The notes beneath the pieces are model-generated. The model ran no database searches, was not told where the DNA came from, and saw only the letters and a list, made by a program, of their open reading frames with translations. A program made the position numbers and the translations under genes. From NCBI GenBank assembly GCA_963742105.1, contig CAVUKN010000004.1, forward strand, positions 558,001 through 622,000: a stretch of 64,000 bases of DNA. The letters run 5' to 3'. Origin of the DNA: Gp6-AA40 sp963742105 (GTDB lineage: Bacteria > Acidobacteriota > Vicinamibacteria > Vicinamibacterales > UBA2999). How positions within the stretch are numbered: position 1 is the first letter of the stretch; the number at the start of each line of letters is the position of its first letter. This document shows positions 8,909 to 18,078 of this stretch, in pieces.

Positions 8909-8994
8909 TGCCGGAGGAGGGAATCGAACCCACACGCCGGGTGACCGGCGCGAGATTTTGAGTCTCGTGCGTCTGCCAGTTTCGCCACTCCGGC
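8909..8994 (-). tRNA. tRNA-Leu (anticodon CAA)
   Basis: An 86-nt cloverleaf on the minus strand. The acceptor stem is GCCGGAG/CTCCGGC with discriminator A. The anticodon stem CGAGA/TCTCG encloses the loop CTCAAAA (anticodon CAA, reads UUG). There is a long variable arm, as expected for a class II leucine tRNA, and the T-arm GGGTTCGATTCCC. The CCA end is not encoded. It stands alone between a small membrane protein and a large membrane protein gene. Confidence 0.95.
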
Positions 8995-9008
8995 CCAGGG
9001 GTGGACTG

Positions 9009-10667
9009 TCAGTATACCGTCCCTCCGCACGGAGCGGTGCCCCGGCGCTCGTGCACCTGCGCATGCCCTCCGGGCCGCGAAACATAGGTCAGCACGTAAC
9101 GGTCGCGCAGGTTCCGCAGCATGGCGCGCGTGTGCTCGTTCTCGATGTCGGGTTGCCAGACCACCACGTAGTCGATCGGCCGGCACGTGACCCGCTCGAA
9201 CTGCTCGAGGTCGTCCATGCGAAAGTCGGGCGGGTCGTGCAGGGTGCTCTCGAGGAGGTTCGCCGCCCCGGACCGGAGCTTCAGCGGAAACACCGAGGTC
9301 AGCGCTTCATAGTCGTTGACAACAACGGCGTCGCGGGCGGCGCCGATCATCCCGATGGTGTGTGCGAACGGGGCGACTGGATGGGAAAGGCGCTCACCGG
9401 CGGGGCCGCGGCCGCGCGGGGCGAAATTCAACTCGAGCACACGTCGTGACGGGGCGATATGCGGGGACACGGACAGGTATTCCTCGACATAGGGCTCCAG
9501 CATTTGCACCGCAATCGTCCAGCGCGCGACGAACAGCAGCCCCAGTAACTGGCCGCCGATGATGAGCGCACGGCGGCCGCGCGCCGTGTACGACTGACCC
9601 GCGAGTGCCACCACCCAGGTCAGAAATGCGAACGTGCCGACCCGTTCAGTGATCAGGCCGAGTGACTTCCACTGGGACGGCAGGACCAGCATCAGCAGCA
9701 CGTAGGCGCCTGTCGCCCACGCCAGCACATTCGATGCGTCGTCCGCCCTCGACGACTGCCAGGCCAGCATTGTCGCGAAGGTGAAAAGTCCGAACAGCGC
9801 GGCACCGAGCGCGGTATCGGTTGGACCGAAGGTCCACACCGGACCTCCGAAGTACACGTGGCGAAGCAGAGCAGGCAGCGGCTGCCAGACTGCGGCCTCA
9901 ACCGGTTCGTTGCCGATCAGGACGAGCAGCAGCACGACACCTGGCACCGCGGCGACCCAGACACTCAGCAGGCGCCTCGCAGTCGTGCCCGCCGACGTGT
10001 GTCCATGCACGTGAGCGTCGCGCGCATTCGCCACCACGATGATCGTCAGCGACAGCACGCCGAACAGCCACGCGAGCGGATGCAGTAGGTACATCGTCAG
10101 CAGCAATGCCGCCAGCGCAGGCGTCCGATGGCCATCACGATGCCGCCAGTAGAAGCCGATCAGCAGGAAGTACAGCGGAAAGGAGAGGATGAAGTTGTAG
10201 AACCCCATCTGCACACTGAACGTGTAGACCAGCGGCAGCGCCAGATGCGCGACCCACGCCTGACCCGGCCGGATCGAGGCGGCCGCGTATCGTGCCGCAC
10301 CGGCGAAGGCCAACACGTACACCGACACGAGCAGTTTCTCTGCGACTGCAGGCGCGAAGATCGCAGTCAGCAGGGCGAGCAGGAGATGGTCAGCCCAGTT
10401 GGCGAGCGCCGTGAAGTTGAGCGCGTAGATGTCGCCGTAGTGCGCGATTCGATCGCCGTCGGCCAGCGACGACAGGATGTGCGCGTTGTAGATGTGCGCG
10501 CCGCCATCCTGCGACGGGAACACGGATGGCAGCCAGATCGGGATCAGGCAACAGCCGGTCGTGGCGAGATAGGCCACCAGTTCCGGCCGGCGCATCACCC
10601 CTCCTCGCCACGCCGCGGCGAGGCGCGCCGGCGTGGAAGGCGACGTTGGCAGCCGCGACACACTCAC
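9009..10667 (-). CDS. polytopic membrane protein, GT-C glycosyltransferase-like
   Basis: 552 residues with about ten membrane helices in the first 400 and a soluble tail. The large first loop begins PSVFPSQDGGAHIYNAHIL, with an early acidic site as in GT-C type transferases (mannosyl- or arabinosyltransferase-like). No exact family is recognised, so transfer of a lipid-linked sugar is an inference. The start is GTG at 10667; an ATG at 10595 is possible. It follows the phosphoesterase gene by three bases on the same strand and is probably co-transcribed with it. Confidence 0.7.
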   Translation of the reverse strand: MSVSRLPTSPSTPARLAAAWRGGVMRRPELVAYLATTGCCLIPIWLPSVFPSQDGGAHIYNAHILSSLADGDRIAHYGDIYALNFTALANWADHLLLALLTAIFAPAVAEKLLVSVYVLAFAGAARYAAASIRPGQAWVAHLALPLVYTFSVQMGFYNFILSFPLYFLLIGFYWRHRDGHRTPALAALLLTMYLLHPLAWLFGVLSLTIIVVANARDAHVHGHTSAGTTARRLLSVWVAAVPGVVLLLVLIGNEPVEAAVWQPLPALLRHVYFGGPVWTFGPTDTALGAALFGLFTFATMLAWQSSRADDASNVLAWATGAYVLLMLVLPSQWKSLGLITERVGTFAFLTWVVALAGQSYTARGRRALIIGGQLLGLLFVARWTIAVQMLEPYVEEYLSVSPHIAPSRRVLELNFAPRGRGPAGERLSHPVAPFAHTIGMIGAARDAVVVNDYEALTSVFPLKLRSGAANLLESTLHDPPDFRMDDLEQFERVTCRPIDYVVVWQPDIENEHTRAMLRNLRDRYVLTYVSRPGGHAQVHERRGTAPCGGTVY

Positions 10668-10670
10668 GAA

Positions 10671-11891
10671 TTATTCCGATCGGCGCACCGCTGGATCGGC
10701 CAGCTCGAATCGGGATTGCCCGTTGTACGGCGTGAACGACGCGTTGCCCACGGCAACCGCTTCGACGGACAGCCGGTCGCCGTCGACCTGGACGATGACG
10801 AAGTGATTAGGGTTTTCGGGGATCGTCCGCCCCGGCGTGACCAGATGCTCGACGCGCACGTTCTGAGCCGCTCCCGCGGCGAGATACGCCGTCAGGTCCG
10901 GTTCACCGCGATAGGTATAGATTGGCGCGCCGCCGCCTGCGGTGACGATGGTATCGATCCGACCGTCGCGACCGTTGTCGCTGTAGCGCTCGACCCAGTG
11001 CTCGAGCAGGTGCTCGTGCCCGGCCAGCACCAGACTGACGTGATGCCGCCGGAACAGCGGCATATACAGCGTGCGGACGGCGAGCGTCTGCGGCTCGATG
11101 ATGCCCGCGCCTCCGTGCGGTCCCGAGGAGTACGGCGGATAGTGTTGGAAGGCAATGACGTGGGGGAACCGGCTGCGATCGAGGTGTTCGAGAAGGTCAC
11201 TGACCCACGCGAGCTGCAGCGGATCGGCGGCGACGGTCGTGTCGATCGAGATGACGAACACGTTGCCATAGCCAAAGGCAAACGTCGCGTAGCCGTTCAG
11301 GCGGTAACGCGATCCTTCCGCCGGGATCAGCTTCGCCATCGCAGTCAGCAGGTTGTGGAGGCCGAGCTGACGGACGGGATCGCCTGGTGGCGCCACGGCG
11401 ACGTCGTGATTGCCAACCGTCAGGAAATACGGGATGTCGGCGCCCCTGGTGAGCCGCTCGATGATCGGCGTGTAGCTGACGTTCCACATCCGGCCAGTGG
11501 CTCCGCGCAGGACAGCATCACCGGTCTGCAGAACGAACCGAACCGGATACTGGGTCTGCTGGCGCGCGGTGATGGTTGCCAGCATCGTGTCCATCACCGC
11601 GCTGTGGATCGGGTGGACAACGGTACCGTCGCCGACCGCGCCGCTCCTCGTATCCCCGTACACGAGAAATGAGAACTTTGTGACGCCGGCGCTGTCGGCG
11701 TCGGACAGCGAATGCGCGGGCGGGTCGATTGGCTTGACGGCTTCGAACTCGATCAGCGGGGCGGGTGGGGAAGCTGGTGTCGGTGCCGCTGTAGTCGCGG
11801 GGGCGGGCGCTGGCACCGGAGCCGCCTGCTGCGCACCAAGGGCGGTAAGGGAGGCGCACAGCAGCGCGGAGGACATCAACGCGGAACGCAT
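10671..11891 (-). CDS. exported calcineurin-like metallophosphoesterase
   Basis: 406 residues from ATG 11891, chosen because it begins a clear signal peptide (MRSALMSSALLCASLTALGA) before a Pro/Ala-rich linker. Metal-site motifs appear in order: YGDTRSG, QTGDAV, VGNHDVA, FQHYPPYSSG and LAGHEHLLEHW. Such enzymes are periplasmic or surface phosphomonoesterases or phosphodiesterases; the substrate is not evident. It lies directly upstream of the membrane protein gene in the same direction. Confidence 0.9.
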   Translation of the reverse strand: MRSALMSSALLCASLTALGAQQAAPVPAPAPATTAAPTPASPPAPLIEFEAVKPIDPPAHSLSDADSAGVTKFSFLVYGDTRSGAVGDGTVVHPIHSAVMDTMLATITARQQTQYPVRFVLQTGDAVLRGATGRMWNVSYTPIIERLTRGADIPYFLTVGNHDVAVAPPGDPVRQLGLHNLLTAMAKLIPAEGSRYRLNGYATFAFGYGNVFVISIDTTVAADPLQLAWVSDLLEHLDRSRFPHVIAFQHYPPYSSGPHGGAGIIEPQTLAVRTLYMPLFRRHHVSLVLAGHEHLLEHWVERYSDNGRDGRIDTIVTAGGGAPIYTYRGEPDLTAYLAAGAAQNVRVEHLVTPGRTIPENPNHFVIVQVDGDRLSVEAVAVGNASFTPYNGQSRFELADPAVRRSE

Positions 11892-11937
11892 CGGTGGGCA
11901 GTATAGCGTCGCGTCGCCGGCACCGGTTCCTCGAGGC

Positions 11938-12838
11938 TCAGTCGGGCATCGGCCGCTCGATGCGATCAATGACCAGCACGTCCACGGGCGCGTGCTCGCC
12001 CACCAGTTTCAGACCAAGTTGCTCTTCTACGGCCGTGAAGATCGACGGGGCATCGGGATCCGCCGGCGGCGGCGGAGGGCCGTCCGGCCGGAAGCCAAGG
12101 TCAGGTCGATACCGTAGGTCCAGATCGAAACTTCCGGTGAGGCCGGTGCGGTCGATCACGGTCCGCCGCAACTCGCTTCGACCAAGAACTCCCGCCAGCA
12201 TCGACAGCGTGACCGCGCTTCCCTGGAGGTTTCCGGGCCCACCCCCGAACGTGCATGAGGGACCGCGGCCCGCTCGCATCGACCCGCGACCGCCGCCGGT
12301 GAGAGGAGCCGCCGCACCGTCGCCGCATCCCGCGTCCACGGGCTTCAGGCCTGGTCCCGGAGCTGCGCCGGGACGGACGACGACCAGCGCATAGACGTCG
12401 CGATCCCGCTTCTCCCAGTGGGTCATCAGTCGAAACCGATCGGCCAGCATGCTCCGCAGCATGCGCCAGCAGCTCAGAGGTCAGTCCAGGCGGTGCGCCC
12501 GGAGCGGTCTGGGCGACGATGTCGAACCGCTCGCGATCGAGCCAATCGGGACCGCCACTTACTTCGAGGTTGTCGAACGCTGTCCGCTGGTAGGCGGCAG
12601 TGATGACACTCCCGATGGTGACGTTCGTCATCTCGAAACGCCCGGGAGTGGCACGCGGACCGCCGCCGGCCTGCCCAGATCGATTCGGTTTGACCGAGAC
12701 GACATCAAACGGTGCCGGCGCGTCCTGCGCCAGGAGACCGGCGGAGCCGACCGCGACACACGAGCTCACCAGGCTGCCGACGATCGCCCAGTACGAATGG
12801 CTCTTTGCCTTCCGCCGCAAGTCCTTGACGGTGAGCAC
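11938..12838 (-). CDS. TIGR03435 family protein, one frameshift
   Basis: The first part has a signal-like helix and APFDVVSVKPNRSG, then VTIGSVITAAYQ and FDIVAQ. The second, in another frame, continues LRSMLADRFRLMTHWEKRD and ends FTAVEEQLGLKLVGEHAPVDVLVIDRIE. This is the full layout of TIGR03435 proteins, a family strongly expanded in soil acidobacteria and of unknown function. One extra C near 12461 separates the halves (LTSELLA then MLRSMLADRF), so repair restores one protein of about 299 residues. Confidence 0.85.
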
Positions 12839-12849
12839 TGCGCCTCTCC

Positions 12850-13728
12850 CTATGTCTTGTCTGGCTTGTCGTCGCCGCCGGTGAGCGTCTTCTGTCGCAG
12901 TGCGGCGGCTCCGAGAAGGCCACCCATGCCCATGGACTCGACTGCCGTACTCGGCACGAGCATCAGCGCGCCCTTCTCCTTCAATCCCTCGTACAGCATG
13001 TTCATGGCTCGAAGATGCAAGGCGGTCGGGTTGTCCTGATAGACCAGTGACGCCTGCTCGAACGAGCGGGCGATCTCCATCTCGGCTTCGCCAAGGATGA
13101 TCCGGGCCTGCTTCTCGCGCATCGCCTGCGCTTCGCGCGACATCGCTTCCTGCAGCTGGTTGGGGATCACGATGTCGCGCATTTCAACCGATTCCACCGT
13201 GACACCCCATGGCGTCGTGCGTTTGTCGATCAGTTGCTGCAGCTCGGCTTCGATCTGTTCGCGACCGCGCAGCAGGTTTGCCAGCGACGTGCGGCCGATG
13301 ATATCGCGCAGCGCGGTCTGCGCCGCCCAGCTCACCGCGCTCGAGTAATTCTGCACTTCGAGCGCCGCCTTCTCCGCGTCGACGACCATCCAGAAGAGGA
13401 CGGCATCCACGTTGACCGGCACGGTATCCATCGTCAACGTCTGTTCAGCGGCGAAACCGCTCGTGATGACGCGCTGATCGATACGCCTGGGCACGGTTTC
13501 GATGAACGGAATGATCCAGAACAGCCCGGGACCGCGGAGCCCGATGAAGCGGCCGAGGCGCAGCACCACCATCCGCTCCCATTGCTGCGCAATCTGCGGC
13601 GATTGCGCCACGAGCAAGCCCAGGATGGCGAAGGCGACAGCCGGAACCGGGGACGCCAGCGTGTAGCTGATGATGCCGCCGGCCGCAGCGAAGGCCAGGA
13701 AAACCAGGACCGAGACCACGTTGATCAC
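12850..13728 (-). CDS. slipin / stomatin-like SPFH protein
   Basis: 292 residues: two N-terminal membrane segments (about 5-45), then a complete SPFH domain with VLRLGRFIGLRGPGLFWIIP, QTLTMDTVPVNVDAV and RDIIGRTSLANLL. A helical, Ala/Glu-rich segment and a C-terminal oligomerisation tail follow. Slipins scaffold membrane microdomains and often work with a NfeD-type protease, but no nfeD is nearby. The start overlaps the stop of the GntR gene (ATGA), so both are one operon controlled from the GntR promoter. Confidence 0.93.
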   Translation of the reverse strand: MINVVSVLVFLAFAAAGGIISYTLASPVPAVAFAILGLLVAQSPQIAQQWERMVVLRLGRFIGLRGPGLFWIIPFIETVPRRIDQRVITSGFAAEQTLTMDTVPVNVDAVLFWMVVDAEKAALEVQNYSSAVSWAAQTALRDIIGRTSLANLLRGREQIEAELQQLIDKRTTPWGVTVESVEMRDIVIPNQLQEAMSREAQAMREKQARIILGEAEMEIARSFEQASLVYQDNPTALHLRAMNMLYEGLKEKGALMLVPSTAVESMGMGGLLGAAALRQKTLTGGDDKPDKT

Positions 13729-14129
13729 GAGGGTGCTCCTTTCGAAAGCCCGTGGAGCGCACGCCGGAGATCGGCGGCGGTGAAGCCGTGCGCGGACGCG
13801 TCGGAGAGCGCGCGCATCGCGATGTCGCGCAGCTCCGCCTCGCGCGCTTCCTGGTGGCGGGCGGCGATCGACGGGGCTGCCTGCGCGACGAACGTCCCGA
13901 CCCCACGCCGGGTCTCGAGCGCACCCGTCCGCTCCAGGTGCGTGTAGACCTTGGCGACGGTGTTGGCGTTGATGCGAAGGGAGACGGCGAGCTGACGGAC
14001 GGTGGGCAGCTGATCGCCCGGGTTCAACCAGTGCGACGCGATGGCGACGCGGATGCTGCGCTCGAGCTGCGCGTGCAGCGGCATCGCATCATGGGGATCG
14101 ATGGTGCCGACCCAGTCCCAGTCGGTCAT
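13725..14129 (-). CDS. GntR-family regulator, YtrA type
   Basis: 134 residues. The N-terminal winged helix-turn-helix reads QLPTVRQLAVSLRINANTVAKVY and RRGVGTFV, and the short helical C-terminal arm lacks a large ligand domain, which defines the YtrA subgroup. These proteins usually repress their own operon. Here the operon holds the slipin gene, and a promoter with an embedded inverted repeat lies right before the start codon. Confidence 0.92.
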   Translation of the reverse strand: MTDWDWVGTIDPHDAMPLHAQLERSIRVAIASHWLNPGDQLPTVRQLAVSLRINANTVAKVYTHLERTGALETRRGVGTFVAQAAPSIAARHQEAREAELRDIAMRALSDASAHGFTAADLRRALHGLSKGAPS

Positions 14130-14138
14130 GCGTGCGCT

Positions 14139-14166
14139 ATTGTACTAGTCTAATAATACAAGTCAA
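14139..14166 (-). promoter_or_regulatory. promoter and probable operator of the GntR-slipin operon
   Basis: On the minus strand a near-consensus -35 TTGACT (14161-14166), a 16-nt spacer and a -10 TACAAT (14139-14144) stand in front of the GntR start (14129). The spacer region is an imperfect inverted repeat, TTGTA at one end and TACAA at the other (14140-14161), overlapping both promoter boxes as a YtrA-type operator would. Only nine bases separate the -10 box from the ATG, so the transcript should be nearly leaderless. Confidence 0.7.
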
Positions 14167-14187
14167 GCGGCGTTACGATCACTGGGT

Positions 14188-14583
14188 ATGAATGAACCGG
14201 ATCGGCAGCTGCTCGTTGACCTCCGGCGAGCGCTCCTGCACCTTCACAAGACGCTCCTGGAGTGGGAGCGCACCGCCTACGAGAAGATTCACGGTCGAAC
14301 CTCCCCCGGCGCCCTGCTGACCGCGCTGATGAACGACGCGCAATTCGCGTGGCTCCGCCCCGTGTCGGAGTTGATCGTCCGGATCGACGAAAGCCTCGAG
14401 ATGGACGCGCTGGAAGGGCCGGAAGTGAATGTCGATGCGCTGGTTGCGCTGGCATCATCGGTCATCGCCGCAGACGAGGGAGGCAGCGCTGCCGCCCAGC
14501 GGCACCACAAGGCGATGCAGGAGTACCCGGACGCCGTCTTCGCCCACCGGGCGGTTACCAACGTCCTGAAATCGCGGCAGTAG
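14188..14583 (+). CDS. conserved hypothetical protein
   Basis: 131 residues, soluble, mostly helical: RRALLHLHKTLLEWERTAYE, then GRTSPGALLTALMNDAQFAWLRPVSELIVRIDE. No named domain comes to mind with certainty. The ATG stands 22 bases from the GntR operator region and is transcribed away from it, so the two promoters may share the spacer. Codon use and lack of disruption suggest a real gene. Confidence 0.7.
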   Translation: MNEPDRQLLVDLRRALLHLHKTLLEWERTAYEKIHGRTSPGALLTALMNDAQFAWLRPVSELIVRIDESLEMDALEGPEVNVDALVALASSVIAADEGGSAAAQRHHKAMQEYPDAVFAHRAVTNVLKSRQ

Positions 14584-14593
14584 GAGAATCAAA

Positions 14594-14715
14594 CTCCCAA
14601 CTCCCAACGCCCAACGCCCAAGTGCCACTGCGCCCGGACCTGCGCCCGGACCTGCCCCCGGTCGCCCTGGCCCATTTGTCCCCTGCGCCCCCGTCCCCCT
14701 AGTCCCTGCCCCCAT
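14594..14715. repeat. heptad repeats (CTCCCAA and CCCCTGC types)
   Basis: 14594-14621 is four tandem heptads, CTCCCAA twice then CGCCCAA twice. It is followed by two 12-nt units (CTGCGCCCGGAC) and a run rich in CCCCTG. It fills the gap between two convergent genes. This is one of many such loci in the window. Confidence 0.8.
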
Positions 14716-14742
14716 CGTGGATGTCGAGTGGCAGGTGGGGTG

Positions 14743-17700
14743 CTACGTGCGAAGCGCCTCGGGGACGGTTGCGGATTCGACGGCTTGGTACAGCTCCGAC
14801 GCCTTGATCGGTTTGGCGATGTAGCCGTCCATCTGCGCTTCGAGGCAGCGCTGACGGTCGCCTTCCATCGCATGCGCGGTGAGCGCGATGATCGGAACGC
14901 GCAGCCGGGTGGTGCGTTCGCGCGCGCGGATCGCGGCGGTGGCCTCGAAGCCGTCGAGCTCGGGCATCTGCAGATCCATCAGCACGACGTCATATCCGCC
15001 TCGCGCCACCTCGTCGATCGCTTCGCGGCCGTTGGCGGCGATCGACACCTCATGCCCGCGACGCTGCAGCAGCTGTGCGATCAGCTTCTGGTTCACCACG
15101 TTGTCCTCGGCGATGAGCACGCGCAGCCGCGGCATGGTGTTGGCAGTCTCGCGGGTTGCCCTGGCGGCAGTCTCGGTTGCCGTGCGTGAGCCGATGACAT
15201 GGCGCACGGCCGTCAGCAGCTCACGCTGGCCGATCGGTTTCGCGACGTGGCGGGTGTCCGATCGCGTGACGTCTTCCGGCAGCTCCGGACGATCGGCCGT
15301 CGTCAGGATGATGGCGCCGGCATCGGCGCAGTGACGCCGCCGACGCAAGGCGGCAACGAGCGCCGGACCGGTGGTATCGGGGAGCGTCATGTCTGCAACC
15401 ACCAGGGCGATGACATCGCTGCCACGGTCGACAGCGGCTTGCGCTTCGACACCGTTGCGGGCCGCGGTGACGCGCACGCCGTGGGTCGTCAGCAGGCGCT
15501 CGAGAATCTCCCGGTTGGTGGCGTTGTCGTCGACGACGAGCGCGTGCAGCCCATCGAACTCGTGCGACTCCGGTGCCGCGCTGCCGCGCCGCGCGCTGCG
15601 GGGCAGCTGCAGCTGGACATGGAAGCAGCTCCCGCGTCCCACCTCGCTTTCGACCCACATGCGCCCGCTCATCAGCGCCACCAGCTGCGCCGAAATCGTG
15701 AGTCCCAGACCGGTACCGCCAAACCGGCGAGTCGTCGAGCCGTCGGCCTGGGTGAACGCCTTGAAGATCTCCGCCTGCTTCGCTGCCGCAATGCCGACAC
15801 CGGTGTCGACGACCTGCACGTGCAATGGGATCGGGTCCGCCGTCGGCTCGGGCGATTCCACCCGGACCAGGACTTCTCCTGATCCGGTGAACTTCACTGC
15901 ATTCCCCACCAGGTTGACGAGGACCTGACGCAGACGGACCGGATCCCCGACCAGCACGTCGGGCAAATCCGGCTGCAGATCGAGGAGGAGCTCCAGACGC
16001 TTCTGATGCGCTCGGAAGGCGAGCGGCTTCAGCGTTTCGTCGATCACAGTCCGCAGCGAGAATGCCACCGAGTCGATACGCAGCATTCCGGCTTCGATCT
16101 TCGAGAAGTCGAGGATGTCGTTGATGATGACGAGCAGCGACTCGGCCGACTGGCGCACGATCTCGAGATACTCGCGCTGCGCGTTCGGTCAGCTTGGTGT
16201 TGAGCGCCAGCTCGGTCATCCCGACGATGCCGTTCATCGGCGTGCGGATTTCATGGCTCATGTTGGCCAGGAAATCGCTCTTGGCGCGGTTTGCCTGCTC
16301 GGCGGCCTGCTTGGCGCGCATCAACTCGTCGGTGCGGTCCCGCACCTTCTGATCGAGCTTGGCGGTGAGCTGTTGAAGCTCCTTGTTCAGGGCCTCCTTC
16401 TGCGCGAGCGCGTTCTGCAATTCCTGGTACGACTCGCCGAGGCGGCGCTGCGTCCGGTTGACGTCATCGATCAGCTCGGCGGCTTCCTGCACCGTTCCGG
16501 TTGACGCATCCATGAGCGGCAACGCCGTCGGCGAGGGCTGGACCGACGTGTTGCGCACCACGGAGACGAGATTCTCGAGCGGGCCGGTCACGGCGTCCGA
16601 AAACCGGCGGGCGCCGAACACGGCTCCGCCCAGCGCGAGCGAGATCAAGCCGAGCGCCAGGCCGTAGAACTGGACCGACTGGAGCCGCATGGCCAGCACG
16701 GAGTGCTCGGCGTAGATGCGCCACTCAGTGGGAACGACGGTCGCGACGGCAGCGACCATCGGGCCTTCGTTGTGCCCGGGAAGATCGAGCTGGTATTCGA
16801 ACAGCTTCGCGCTGGTGACCTTCGGCGCCTTCAGGAGCGGCGTATTGGCGAGAATGTCGCCGGCGCGACGCCCGGTACGCGATCCCGAGTAGAGAATCCG
16901 CCCCGCGGTATCGGTGACCGTGACTTCCGCTTGCGGCAGATCGCCGAACCGCTCGATGAATGGCGCGACATTGTCCAACCGCACGACCAGGCAGGCGACG
17001 CCGGCAAGTGTCCCGTTCCCGTCGTAGAACGGCGATGCCACGACGACGCCCAACTGTCCGTCAGCCAGATGTTCCAGCGTGCCGGAGACGGTGGCATGCC
17101 CGATCCTCACTGCCGTCTGGAAGTAGTCGTGCGTGACGAGTTCAGCCGGCTTCAGCACCGGCGTGGTCTGATCGGAAACAGCGGTGACGAGCAGGTGTCC
17201 GGCGGGATCGACGACGGTGATCTGGTCGATGTTCGACCGCGAGCGCATGACGTTGCGCACCAGCTGCAGCCGCTGGTCCGGCTCGATGGCGATCGGCATT
17301 GCGCTGGCGATGCCTTCGCCGACGCGGCGGTACTCGGTGAGATACGACTCGATCATCTCCGCCGTGGAATCGGCGAGACGCTGCAGTTGATCGCGACCTT
17401 CGCTCTCTTCGCGGTCGGCAATCATCTGTCCGGCGGCGTAGCTGAGGATCAGGACGGGCAGCACCGCGGCCAGTGTGAACGCGTGGAAGGTGTAGGTGCG
17501 CAGCCGTGGCAGCGGCGGCTCGCCCTCGTACAGGTGCAGTCGCCGTGACAGCGTCGTGGCCAGGAGATCGGCCAGCACCAGCGACACCAGTCCGCTGATG
17601 ATCGTCTGCAGGGCGTAGGGCCAGATCACCCAGGCGGGATAGGCGGCGCCGTAAAGCGACGGGATCGATCGCGAACAGCAGGCCATTGGCAACCCAGAAG

Positions 17701-17987
17701 TTCGCGCCGGCGAGCAGCGGCGACCGATGCTTACGGGCGAAGAAGCCGATGATCAGCACTTCGGCGACGCAGATGCCCATCAGCGCCAGCCGGGGTGCGG
17801 TCGGTCCGATCGCGATCAGCGTGGCCCCGGTGCCGTACCACGGCCCGAGTAGAATTGCGACCGCGAGCGTTGGCACCCGACCCGGCCAGATCGGCCGCAG
17901 TGCAGAAATGTCCAGCGCTTGCAGGAGCAGTCCCACGAGCCCGGCGCCGACTGTCAGCGCAAGGCGGTACGCGCGTGTGCGGGCCAT
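14743..17987 (-). CDS. hybrid sensor histidine kinase with two receiver domains, two frameshifts
   Basis: Repaired, this is about 1080 residues. First come seven or eight membrane helices of MASE1-like character, then an extracytoplasmic dCache-like sensor (YFQTAVRIGHATVSGTLEH), a further helix and a coiled coil. HisKA follows with the H box MSHEIRTPMNGIVGM, and HATPase with DTGVGI and RRFGGTGLGLTIS. Two receivers follow: VVDDNATNREILER, and LIAEDNVVNQK with the phosphoacceptor VLMDLQMPELDG. Frame changes near 17665 and 16185 break an otherwise ideal protein. The final receiver probably relays phosphate to an Hpt protein elsewhere. It faces away from the TonB receptor gene across 92 bases. 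Confidence 0.88.
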
Positions 17988-18078
17988 CAGATGAACAAAC
18001 CCTGGGAATCCGTGCACTAGTGTGACAGATACCGGCACCGGGATTCTTCCTGGGCGACAATCCCACTGGATTTTTCGG

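Noticed and set aside
10128..11672. 514-codon plus-strand frame
   Set aside because: It lies opposite the phosphoesterase and membrane protein genes, is rich in Arg/Asp/Gln as antisense frames in GC-rich DNA are, and has no domain.
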